From positions 1-20,064 of IMG/VR virus record IMGVR_UViG_3300021233_000303: a stretch of 20,064 nt of DNA. One strand, written 5' to 3'. The translations under genes were made by a program, and so were the position numbers. Source of the stretch: a virus. Under the pieces are notes generated by a model that searched no databases, was not told where the DNA came from, and was given only the letters and a program-made list of their open reading frames with translations. Positions 7,667 through 13,933 of this stretch are shown in pieces (within the stretch, counting starts at the first letter, position 1; each line of letters begins with the position of its first letter).

Positions 7667-8743
7667 TTAGGCGCTGGTGATGATCTTGAGCGCCTGCTGG
7701 TTGCCGACGGCAAACCCGTAGTTGCACTCGATGACGGCCTTGTCGGCGTCACCGTTGGGATCGCCCCAGGCACGGTACTCCAGGGTCAGGCCGCTCTCCT
7801 CGTCGGTCACCTTGCGGTAGTCGGCGAGGTGCTTCATGACGTTGGGTCCGGGCTGGATCGGCGAGAAGGCCGTCAGGATCGCGCTCTGGTGGACCGCCAT
7901 GCCGACGATGTTCTCCTCGTTGTCGGGGAGGAACGGGGTGCCGACGTAGTCGTCGAAGCCAGCAAACTGGCGGACGATGCCGGTGCGGAGTTGCTCGCCC
8001 TGGTCGCCGGAGGCATAGGCGTAGAGGAGCGCGTTGTCCTTGAAGAGCGCGTTGTCGTAATCCGCGTTCATGATCAGGCCGCGCCCCATCATCGGCCACT
8101 GGGCCTTGGTGAGGTAGTTCTTGATGTCGGCGACGACATCCACGTCGAACGAGCTGACGGGGCCGGTGTAGATCGGAGCCCCGAAGTTGTCAGTGTTCAC
8201 CACGGAGAGGATGTCGCTCAGGACATCGGCCGCGAGGCGGCGGCCCTTCTGCTGGCCGATCTTCTCGGGGTTGAGCTTGGGCTGGCGGGCGAGCTCCTTG
8301 GAGGTGAAGCTCATGCTCTGGTACTTGCGCTTGTTGATCGTGACATCGCGGGCCTCGGTCTCGCTGCCGTCGAAGATATACTCGCCGTCGTAATCACGGC
8401 TGGCGGAGCCGGAGAGCGGGTAGAAGGGAACGGCCACCTTGTCGGCGCCATTGAGGACCACGTCGCTGAAGACGGTCGAGAAGGCACGCAGCGGAAGGAT
8501 CACCGTCTTGAAGGCCTCTAGGGCGGAATCAAGGATGGTGTCGAGCTGCAGATCGCTGTCGACCGTGTTGGCCATGCCAAGCGTGCCGAAACGGGCACCC
8601 TGGAGGATGTTCATGCCGGCGGCGGCAATCCCCATGGTGAAGGCGGCGCCGGCAAGGGCGCCATGGGTGAAGGTGGCAACGATGCCGGCGACAAAGGCGA
8701 CGGCGGTCATGAGCAGGGCGAGGAAGCGGGTGGAGACTTTCAT
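7667..8743 (-). CDS. Major capsid protein (probable, 358 aa)
   Basis: Probable major capsid protein, the shell-forming subunit. Supporting features are its size, its place after protease and scaffold genes, and a body typical of HK97-fold capsid proteins: a helix (LDTILDSALEAFKTVILPLRAF), an extended strand region (ADKVAVPFYPLSGSASRDYDG), then an alternating alpha/beta body with GRGLIMNADYDNALFKD near residues 221-237. The N-terminus is odd: residues 7-45 are strongly hydrophobic, preceded by Lys and Arg, and look like a signal or membrane segment. An internal ATG at 8573-8575 (MANTVD) would give a 302-residue protein without it. Neither start has a Shine-Dalgarno, so the start is unresolved. 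Confidence 0.8.
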   Translation of the reverse strand: MKVSTRFLALLMTAVAFVAGIVATFTHGALAGAAFTMGIAAAGMNILQGARFGTLGMANTVDSDLQLDTILDSALEAFKTVILPLRAFSTVFSDVVLNGADKVAVPFYPLSGSASRDYDGEYIFDGSETEARDVTINKRKYQSMSFTSKELARQPKLNPEKIGQQKGRRLAADVLSDILSVVNTDNFGAPIYTGPVSSFDVDVVADIKNYLTKAQWPMMGRGLIMNADYDNALFKDNALLYAYASGDQGEQLRTGIVRQFAGFDDYVGTPFLPDNEENIVGMAVHQSAILTAFSPIQPGPNVMKHLADYRKVTDEESGLTLEYRAWGDPNGDADKAVIECNYGFAVGNQQALKIITSA

Positions 8744-8814
8744 GTCAGTGGGTGGGTGTGTGGATTGCTTGGGTGTGGGGTTTTTGCTGGAAAGCGGGTG
8801 TCAAATCGCGGGGA

Positions 8815-9471
8815 TCACTTTTTCTTTTGGGCCTTGGCGGCGCGGGTGATGGCCGCCTTGTTGGCGCGGTAGTAGGCGGTCTTGGCACTGCCCTTGAGCC
8901 CGGCGTATTTGCCGAGGTGCTCGGCATCGCTCGCGGCAACGTCCTGTGACTCGTCGGAGACGGGAGGCAGGTTTCCGGCAGGCACTCCCTGGCCGGCCAC
9001 GATGTCGGCGGCGGCTTCGGCGGTGGTCTTCTGCTCTTTCTCCAGGCGGGCGACGCTCTGCTCGAGCGCGGCCTTGCCGTCGCGGAGTTCCTTCAGCTCG
9101 GTGGCCTGAGTCGCCACGGTCTTGTTGGCGGTCTCGAGCTCGCCACGGAGGCGGGCGATCTCGCCCTCATGGCCGGAGATTTTCTTGAGCAGTTCCCCGC
9201 GGGCAGCGAGGTAATCACCGGCTTTGGCAAAGATGCCTTTCTTCGCGGAGGCATCGGGCTTGCCTTCTCCTTCAGCGGGAGCAGCGGCAGGCTCGGAGGT
9301 GGTGCCACCCTGCTCGCCACCCTCAGCGGGAGCGGCATTGGGATCAGCGGCAGGAGCGGGATTAGCGGGATTAGCGGGATCAGCGGGCTCGGCAGGAGCG
9401 CCAGTACCGGCGCCGTTGTCGGCAGCAAGGAGGAGGTAGGAGCGGAGGCGATGGATATTCACGCCCTCCAC
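8815..9471 (-). CDS. Putative capsid scaffold protein (218 aa)
   Basis: Probably the scaffolding protein on which the procapsid forms. Residues about 20-75 are Ala/Pro-rich low complexity, encoded partly by a 9-bp tandem repeat; residues about 85-150 form a charged coiled coil (ISGHEGEIARLRGELETANK region); the C-terminus is short, helical and very basic (ITRAAKAQKKK). A central coiled coil with a basic C-terminal capsid-binding tail is typical of scaffolds, and the gene lies between protease and capsid. The start is GTG at 9471, with another GTG at 9462 preceded by GGAGG that is too close to act as a normal Shine-Dalgarno. A decoration protein is the alternative. Confidence 0.7.
   Translation of the reverse strand: MEGVNIHRLRSYLLLAADNGAGTGAPAEPADPANPANPAPAADPNAAPAEGGEQGGTTSEPAAAPAEGEGKPDASAKKGIFAKAGDYLAARGELLKKISGHEGEIARLRGELETANKTVATQATELKELRDGKAALEQSVARLEKEQKTTAEAAADIVAGQGVPAGNLPPVSDESQDVAASDAEHLGKYAGLKGSAKTAYYRANKAAITRAAKAQKKK
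9355..9390. repeat. 9-bp tandem repeat in the scaffold gene
   Basis: Four head-to-tail copies of AGCGGGATT with changes in the third and fourth units (GGATC, GGCTC). In frame they encode repeated Ala/Pro/Asn/Asp residues in the flexible N-terminal region of the putative scaffold protein. The length is a multiple of three, so slippage would alter linker length without breaking the frame. Confidence 0.8.
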
Positions 9472-9718
9472 GGGATGTCAAAAGGCCGCTGGGAAGCGGG
9501 CTTAGTCATTCACGGCGAGGAGCCGTGAAGTCCCGAGGTCAGCAGACCGAGGGGTGCCTGGTCGGGGACGACCGGCAGACAAACAAGTGGCCGGGAGGCG
9601 ACTGCCGTCAAAACCGCTTGCCCGCCGGAAAAAGTACCCGGTTTTTCCGTCACCCCATGAGCTCCGCAGCACGTGCACCGACCATTTTCGTGACGCCGCG
9701 AACATGGTTGCTCAAACG
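9472..9718. other. Non-coding, hairpin-rich gap between protease and scaffold genes
   Basis: No convincing gene is seen. The segment holds several local inverted repeats: 9509-9529 (TTCACGGC/GCCGTGAA, 8 bp, 5-nt loop), 9556-9576 (GCC-t-GGTCG/CGACC-GGC), and 9626-9649 (CGGAAAAA/TTTTTCCG, 8 bp, 8-nt loop). It also has a 25-nt stretch at 9590-9614 that matches 12592-12616 with two mismatches. Because terminator-like hairpins lie at its upstream edge, a new promoter for the scaffold and capsid genes would be expected here. TTGACG (minus, around 9605-9610) is a candidate -35 box but has no good -10 box. Confidence 0.6.
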
Positions 9719-9749
9719 AAAAACCCCCCGCTGCACGTGCAGCGAGGGG
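9719..9749 (-). terminator. Rho-independent terminator, second of a pair
   Basis: A perfect 14-nt palindrome GCTGCACGTGCAGC (9730-9743) is extended by C-rich and G-rich arms (9724-9729 and 9744-9749, one mismatch). On the minus strand the stem is followed directly by five T residues (complement of 9719-9723). This is a convincing terminator for transcription leaving the protease gene. Confidence 0.8.
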
Positions 9750-9762
9750 TCCAACCGTGACC

Positions 9763-9797
9763 AAAAACCTGTCGCCACACGTGTGGCGGCACTTTTT
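9763..9797. terminator. Bidirectional terminator-like palindrome after the protease gene
   Basis: GCCACACGTGTGGC (9774-9787) is a perfect palindrome, extended to about 10 bp per arm over 9771-9790. Five A residues (9763-9767) and five T residues (9793-9797) flank it, so either strand ends in a T-run. On the minus strand it begins only a few bases after the protease stop. It forms a tandem pair with the hairpin at 9719-9749. Confidence 0.75.
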
Positions 9798-10648
9798 CAG
9801 GAGAGCATTCCGGAGGCCATCGCGGCCGTCACCACGTTCTGAAGCTCGGGCGAGGTGTCGTCGACAAGCCCCAGGCTCACGGCCTGCTCTCCGTCGAACC
9901 ATTGGCCTTGAAGCGTGGAGTCGGCGACTCCCGCACGCCGCTCGCGCACGAAGCCTTTGAAGGCTTTGCTGTTGCGGTCGACCATGGCCTGGAGGAATGC
10001 GTCCTCTTCGGGGGTCCATTCCTTGCCCTCAATTCCGATCCCCTTGAGAGCCCCATCGCGGAAGAGCTTGAGCTTGAAGCCCTCTTGCTCCCAAGCGCGG
10101 GAGGCGTCGATTGCGGCGATGTACACTCCGATCGATCCCACGATGGCACTCGGGGCGGCGTAGAACTCGTTGCAGGCGCTCGCAAGCCAGTAGGCGGCCG
10201 AGCAGCATTGGGTCGACGTGTAGGCGATGGTCGTCTTGCTCTCTCCGAGTGCCTTGATCTTGTCGGCCATTTCACGCACTCCGATGGTCGTTCCTCCCGG
10301 GCTGTCGAAGTCGAGGATCACCGTGTGGATGTTGCTATCCTCGGACGCCGCATCAAGATCGCGGCTCAGGGTATCGAGATCGTAGCCGCCGCAGAGCATC
10401 TCCATCAGTCCGAGGTGCTTTCCGATGATCCCATGCACCGGGATGACCATCACTCCCATGGAGCTCTGGGGCAGGGAGCGGTCCTCCTCTTCCTCCTCCT
10501 CGCAGTCGTTGCCCAGATCGAGGTCGGCACGGGAGCCCGGGAGTTTCGCCAGGTGATCCTGAAGCTGGCGGCCCAGCATCCGGTGGACGTCGAGCCTGAT
10601 GGCCCATGCCTGAAAGTAGAAGGCGGTGAGGAGGCGTGCGTATTTCAT
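9797..10648 (-). CDS. Head maturation protease, peptidase S49 (SppA/lambda C-type)
   Basis: Clear S49 serine peptidase, the procapsid protease of lambda-like phages that also cuts scaffold and portal. Residues 116-120 are the SPGGT motif; CCSAAYWLAS places the probable nucleophile at Ser150; GSIGVYIAAID (about 171-181) follows as in SppA-like proteins, with a nearby Lys-containing segment (FKLKLFRDGALKGIG) likely to supply the general base. An unusual poly-Glu run lies at residues 50-55, before the catalytic domain. The length of 283 aa suits a protease without a fused scaffold domain, which agrees with a separate scaffold gene next door. It starts 6 nt after the portal gene stop; two terminator-like hairpins follow. 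No Shine-Dalgarno is seen. Confidence 0.9.
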   Translation of the reverse strand: MKYARLLTAFYFQAWAIRLDVHRMLGRQLQDHLAKLPGSRADLDLGNDCEEEEEEDRSLPQSSMGVMVIPVHGIIGKHLGLMEMLCGGYDLDTLSRDLDAASEDSNIHTVILDFDSPGGTTIGVREMADKIKALGESKTTIAYTSTQCCSAAYWLASACNEFYAAPSAIVGSIGVYIAAIDASRAWEQEGFKLKLFRDGALKGIGIEGKEWTPEEDAFLQAMVDRNSKAFKGFVRERRAGVADSTLQGQWFDGEQAVSLGLVDDTSPELQNVVTAAMASGMLS

Positions 10649-10654
10649 GGAGGG

Positions 10655-12217
10655 TTAGTCGTTGGGTTGGTCTTCGGGGGGAAGTGGTGCTGCGCTTGCG
10701 GGGTCTTCCGCTGCGTCGGATCCGGCGGCTGAGGGATCGCCTTTCACGCTCAGCTGAGTGGCCCCGAGGAGCGCCTGGACCTCGGCAAGGCTTTCGAAGT
10801 TGCGCTTTTTCAGTCCGTCGCGGATGTAGGCCAGCTCGTCCATCCACTGGTCTGTGGGAGGCTTCCAGTCTTCGCTGAACTGCTCGTCGTAGTAGCGGCT
10901 GAGCGTGATCATTCCGGCTTTGCGAAGATCGATGCTGAGCTTCCCATCCTTGGCGCGGTCTACGGTCAGGCGGGTCTGGGGAATGAATCCCACCTTCCAC
11001 CACTCGGGGTCCTCGCACTGGCGGAGGCGGCCGGCCTTCATCTCGCAGGCGATGTGATAGACCCAGTACCGGCGGCAGAAGGTATCCGCCAGGCGCTGCT
11101 GCTTTTGCTCGACCCATTTCACGGCATCGGCCAGGAGGAAGCGGTTGGAAGTCCCGTTGATCTTGCCGACAAACCAGAGCACCTCCGGCGAGACTCCGAA
11201 TCCCCAGCTCATGTCGCGCACCAAGTCGTCGAGGAAGCTCATCTGGTTGGGGTGCGGACGCGTGTCCTGCAGCGTCTTGATCTCCTCTCCCTCGAAGAGG
11301 TCGGTCACTTTTCCGCCGCGGAAGACGTCCTCGAGCGCGACTCTGGCCTGTGGCTCGGTCGGATTAGGCACCTCCAGCCGGCGCCCGGCACCCATGCGGC
11401 GGCTGGCGGCACTGGAGGAGGTCTTTTGCCCGGGACGGGTCCGGTAGAAGCCCATCTGGTTGGTGACCTTGATGCCGAGCTTCATGTCCCGGCGAACTTC
11501 GGTGATGTCGTGGAGGTGGTTGATCGCGTGCGCGAATCCCGTGATCCCGCGCGGCTGATTGAGCCTCTCAAAATCGCCGTAGTAGATGGCGTCCCGCGCC
11601 GAGATGTCGAAGTGGCCGCTCCCGTTCAGGATCCGGTAGCCCTGATGCTTCCCGTACCGGTCGATCTGGATGCCGTTTGTCCAGATGTTCTGATCGGTCG
11701 TGGAGCTATTTCCAATCTGATGACTCTCGTATCCGAGGAAGGCCGCCCCGCCGTTGGCCGTCTTGGTCAGGGCCGTGAGGATGTCACCATCCTTGAGGTC
11801 GTTCCTGGAAAGCGCGATCTGGTAGCTGTAGAAGTTGTGCTTGCCCGCAAGGTCGCAGATCTGGGCACTGCCGGCGCGGTTCTCGAAGTTGCGCATCGCC
11901 AGGTCGTTCCAGGCGGCATCGGTCGTCAGCGGGCGCGGGGTGAGGTAGCCGATCATCCCGGCAAGTCCGTTCACGCAGCGGCGTGCGAATCCGGAATTGG
12001 CATAGAACCAGCGGGCCCTCTTCACCAGCTCCCAGTGGCTGTAGCTGTCGAGCTCGCGGGCCGTGTCCAGCGTCGGAACGTAGAACCAGCCTCGGTAGGA
12101 GGAGCGGTTGGCCCCGTCGAACATGCTGTACCCCTTGGGCTTGAGGACTCCGCTTCCGGAACTGGAGCGGCGCGCCGGCGTGCGGGCGGCGGTTTTCTTG
12201 GTGGTCGAGCGGGCCAT
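10655..12217 (-). CDS. Portal protein, lambda gpB family
   Basis: Portal protein forming the DNA channel at one capsid vertex and docking terminase. The sequence fits the lambda-type portal family: an early RSSYRGWFYVPTLDTARELD segment, the ARWFYANSGFARRCVNGLAGMIG helix-turn region, NDLKDGDILTALTK, and a long helical C-terminal part containing RDMSWGFGVSPEVLWFVGKI and NRFLLADAVKWVEQKQQRLA. The 520-aa length is normal. The N-terminal 20 residues are basic and the C-terminal 30 are an Asp/Pro/Ala-rich tail. It starts 3 nt after the gpW-like gene and is followed 6 nt later by the protease, the conserved lambda order. The ATG lacks a Shine-Dalgarno. Confidence 0.92.
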   Translation of the reverse strand: MARSTTKKTAARTPARRSSSGSGVLKPKGYSMFDGANRSSYRGWFYVPTLDTARELDSYSHWELVKRARWFYANSGFARRCVNGLAGMIGYLTPRPLTTDAAWNDLAMRNFENRAGSAQICDLAGKHNFYSYQIALSRNDLKDGDILTALTKTANGGAAFLGYESHQIGNSSTTDQNIWTNGIQIDRYGKHQGYRILNGSGHFDISARDAIYYGDFERLNQPRGITGFAHAINHLHDITEVRRDMKLGIKVTNQMGFYRTRPGQKTSSSAASRRMGAGRRLEVPNPTEPQARVALEDVFRGGKVTDLFEGEEIKTLQDTRPHPNQMSFLDDLVRDMSWGFGVSPEVLWFVGKINGTSNRFLLADAVKWVEQKQQRLADTFCRRYWVYHIACEMKAGRLRQCEDPEWWKVGFIPQTRLTVDRAKDGKLSIDLRKAGMITLSRYYDEQFSEDWKPPTDQWMDELAYIRDGLKKRNFESLAEVQALLGATQLSVKGDPSAAGSDAAEDPASAAPLPPEDQPND

Positions 12218-12220
12218 GGC

Positions 12221-12508
12221 TTAGGTTCCAAGGCGGACTTGGCTGAAGTCCCAGTGCTCGGTGTTTCGATCGTCGGCGTCACCCGTCCCTGAACCGTCCT
12301 CATCGATGCGGTCGAGGCAGTCGTTGAGGATTGCGATCAGAGTCTGGGTATCGATGTTGGAGGTGCCGGTTGTCCCTCCTCCCTCGTAGTTCACCGCGGT
12401 GACGGTGACCCCGCTTGCAAGGTTCTTGAGCGCAGTGCGGAGCATTCCCTCCAGTTCCTCGCGCTCAAACAGTCTGAGGTATGCTTTTACGGTGTCGTCG
12501 TAGGCCAC
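12221..12508 (-). CDS. gpW-like head-tail joining protein (95 aa)
   Basis: Short protein whose core, an N-terminal amphipathic helix (EELEGMLRTALKNLASG), a beta hairpin (TVTAVNYEGGG) and a second helix (NIDTQTLIAILNDCLDRI), matches the plan of lambda gpW, which joins the filled head to the tail. It has about 25 extra acidic residues at the C-terminus. The place directly before the portal gene supports the call. It starts with GTG and no Shine-Dalgarno; TTTGACA on the minus strand is only 13 nt upstream, too near to be its -35 box. In lambda gpW is next to the terminase large subunit; here a plus-strand cassette and repeats intervene. Confidence 0.8.
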   Translation of the reverse strand: MAYDDTVKAYLRLFEREELEGMLRTALKNLASGVTVTAVNYEGGGTTGTSNIDTQTLIAILNDCLDRIDEDGSGTGDADDRNTEHWDFSQVRLGT

Positions 12509-12549
12509 GTTCCGCGCGGCGTGTCAAACAAGGGCATGGGAATGCCCGC

Positions 12550-12616
12550 GTTGGATCCCGCGGCTGCGGGACCCGAAGGGCGGCACTGCTCGCCGGGAGG
12601 AGAGTGCCGTCAAAAC
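12550..12616. repeat. Hairpin-bearing intergenic repeat, copy B1
   Basis: Contains the hairpin TCCCGC-ggct-GCGGGA (12556-12571), then a 22-nt block (12579-12600) that matches 12752-12773 with two mismatches. Its end (12592-12616) matches 9590-9614 over 25 nt with two mismatches. It lies in the gap between the gpW-like gene and the accessory cassette and abuts repeat copy 3. Confidence 0.8.
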
Positions 12617-12707
12617 GTGGCCGGTGGTGACCGGCCCGGTTAGACTGGGAGCGAAGCGACCAGCCCCGAAGGGGTGAGCCGAGCGGGCGCGAGCGAATCA
12701 AACAAGG
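12609..12707. repeat. Mosaic intergenic repeat, copy 3 (truncated)
   Basis: Shares GTCAAA and the 38-nt block 12637-12674 with copy 2 (one mismatch) and GTGAGCCGAGCGGGCGCGAG with copy 1. It then stops matching after GCGAGCG and jumps to ATCAAACAAGG, missing the CCGTAACGG module present in copies 1 and 2. It is flanked on both sides by the B-type repeats, giving the order B1 - copy 3 - B2. Confidence 0.8.
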
Positions 12708-12712
12708 CCGCC

Positions 12713-12790
12713 GAGTTGGATCCTGTCCCGCGCTGGCGGGAGGAACCGCATGGCGGAACTGCTCGCAGGGAGGCCAGGGACCTCAAAAAA
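12713..12790. repeat. Hairpin-bearing intergenic repeat, copy B2
   Basis: Begins with GTTGGATCC as B1 does, carries the hairpin TCCCGC-gctg-GCGGGA (12726-12741) and the 22-nt block 12752-12773 shared with B1, and ends in CCTCAAAAAA where B1 has CCGTCAAAAC. The conserved stem with a changed loop suggests that RNA or DNA structure is what is kept. It lies just upstream of the cassette promoter. Confidence 0.8.
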
Positions 12791-12816
12791 TTTTTCCGTA
12801 GGGCAATAATAATGTG

Positions 12817-12845
12817 TTGACAAAATAGGGAAACTGGGCGAAGAT
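12817..12845 (+). promoter_or_regulatory. Candidate promoter of the accessory cassette
   Basis: A perfect -35 hexamer TTGACA (12817-12822) is followed after 17 nt by GAAGAT (12840-12845), a weak -10 match (3 of 6). The flanking DNA is locally AT-rich (12785-12815). The start codon at 12912 lies about 60 nt downstream of a predicted start of transcription. A weak -10 overlapped by an inverted repeat would suit a repressed or activated promoter. Confidence 0.5.
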
Positions 12846-12885
12846 GTCCCCAGAAAGTAAATCTACTCTCTTCCGCCGGGGGACA
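12845..12885. promoter_or_regulatory. Inverted repeat next to the cassette promoter, operator candidate
   Basis: TGTCCCC (12845-12851) and GGGGACA (12879-12885) form a perfect 7-bp inverted repeat separated by 27 nt. The left arm touches the -10 position of the candidate promoter. Ribbon-helix-helix proteins often bind inverted repeats in their own promoters, and the last cassette gene encodes such a protein, so autoregulation is a plausible inference. It could also form an mRNA leader stem. Confidence 0.4.
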
Positions 12886-12911
12886 CCCGGAACAACGAAC
12901 ACAACGAGACA

Positions 12912-13610
12912 ATGAGCACGACAGAAAACACCACCAGCAGCAAGGACCTCACCCTTTCAGAGGCCACGAACAACGACCGGAAAGTCTTCGTCAAATGGAC
13001 CGAACAAAGAGGGTACGGAATCCACACGGTTTCCGAGGAAATAAAGACGGTTTCTGACCTCTTGAAATTGATGGAAGCCGCTCTCACCGATGGGTCAAGG
13101 GAAGGGCTCGAAAGAATCCGTGAGGCCAGAACAGGCATTCCGTGGAATGAAGACTGGAACAGCGCTCCAAAAGAGGCTGAAGAAACTCTCGGCGATCTCA
13201 TCGAAGCCCTCAACGGCGGAGACGATACCATCCGCATTTTCGACATTCCTGAGTTCGCGGAACTTCTTGAACAGTTCCAAGCTGAAGAATTTAACGCCAA
13301 TTCGTTCCCGACCGCCGAGCAGGTTTCGGAAATCCTCTGCGACCTTTGGAAGAGGGAGGACAAAACTACCCTTGAAGGTGAAACTGTTTACGGAGCGCTC
13401 CATAGCTGGGATCTCCGCGAGGAACTCCCCGAGGGGAAAGAATGGAAAGAACGCTTTCTGAAAGAGGTTGGTTTCGACAGCTTTTACAAGCCCGCGAGCA
13501 TGTATTGGGGAGGAAACGGTGATCTCGTCTGGTTCCTCAAAAAGTCCGACAAAGAAATTTCAACCCTCTTTGAGACTCTCCGGGAGTATGCCGAGGAGGA
13601 CCAGCAGTGA
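12912..13610 (+). CDS. Accessory cassette protein 1, unknown function (232 aa)
   Basis: Not recognised. An acidic, soluble-looking protein with a Ser/Thr/Asn-rich N-terminal 20 residues, several amphipathic helices rich in Glu, Leu and Lys, and an aromatic segment near the C-terminus (FYKPASMYWGGNGDLVWFLK, about residues 193-212). No signal peptide, membrane segment or nucleotide-binding motif is visible. It is the first gene of a plus-strand operon set against the minus-strand head genes and is visibly less GC-rich than terL or portal, which points to separate acquisition. The ATG is preceded by an A/C-rich leader and no Shine-Dalgarno. Candidates by context are an anti-defence, superinfection-exclusion or toxin-type protein; none is shown by sequence. 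Confidence 0.75.
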   Translation: MSTTENTTSSKDLTLSEATNNDRKVFVKWTEQRGYGIHTVSEEIKTVSDLLKLMEAALTDGSREGLERIREARTGIPWNEDWNSAPKEAEETLGDLIEALNGGDDTIRIFDIPEFAELLEQFQAEEFNANSFPTAEQVSEILCDLWKREDKTTLEGETVYGALHSWDLREELPEGKEWKERFLKEVGFDSFYKPASMYWGGNGDLVWFLKKSDKEISTLFETLREYAEEDQQ

Positions 13611-13933
13611 GCAAAAATTGGCTCCCTAACGCGGATGCCTTCATCGACGCCGTTCTCACGGCGTTCGATGAGGCAGGAGCGCCGAACCTCGTACGGTTGA
13701 CCCGTTACGAGACGCAACACGACTACGAGCTCCTGAGACCGGAAGACCAGCCGGCGCAGAAATCAGATCACGACGACATGATTGAATACATCGCTGAAGA
13801 ACTCCATTTCGAGGGGGTCCCGGTGCAAGTCGTGGTTCTAGACGCCGCCGCCTACTTGCGGTGGCTAGCCGCTGAAAACCTGAAGAACACCCCAGAAAAT
13901 CGAGCGTCATGGACAAGCTTTCAAAACCTGTGA
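13607..13933 (+). CDS. Accessory cassette protein 2, unknown function (108 aa)
   Basis: Not recognised. Acidic small protein with a helical N-terminus (WLPNADAFIDAVLTAFDEAG), a charged middle and a strand-helix end (VPVQVVVLDAAAYLRWLAAE). It begins with GTG overlapping the previous stop by 4 nt (GTGA), and GAGGAGG lies 7 nt before it, so translation is coupled. Its 3' end overlaps the next gene by 25 nt. Together with the DNA-binding-type protein that follows, it could be half of a two-component unit such as a toxin-antitoxin pair, but no toxin motif is visible. Confidence 0.7.
   Translation: MSKNWLPNADAFIDAVLTAFDEAGAPNLVRLTRYETQHDYELLRPEDQPAQKSDHDDMIEYIAEELHFEGVPVQVVVLDAAAYLRWLAAENLKNTPENRASWTSFQNL

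Noticed and set aside
7829-8521. 230-codon plus-strand open frame
   Set aside because: Antisense to the capsid gene, with a Val/Glu/Asp/Gly-biased translation typical of antisense frames.
9510-10019. 169-codon minus-strand frame overlapping the protease 3' end
   Set aside because: Out of frame with the protease, crosses both terminator palindromes, and has an Arg/Ala-rich translation without a start signal.
11054-12292. 412-codon plus-strand open frame
   Set aside because: Lies wholly antisense to the portal and gpW genes. Long antisense frames are expected opposite GC-rich genes, and its translation has no family features.
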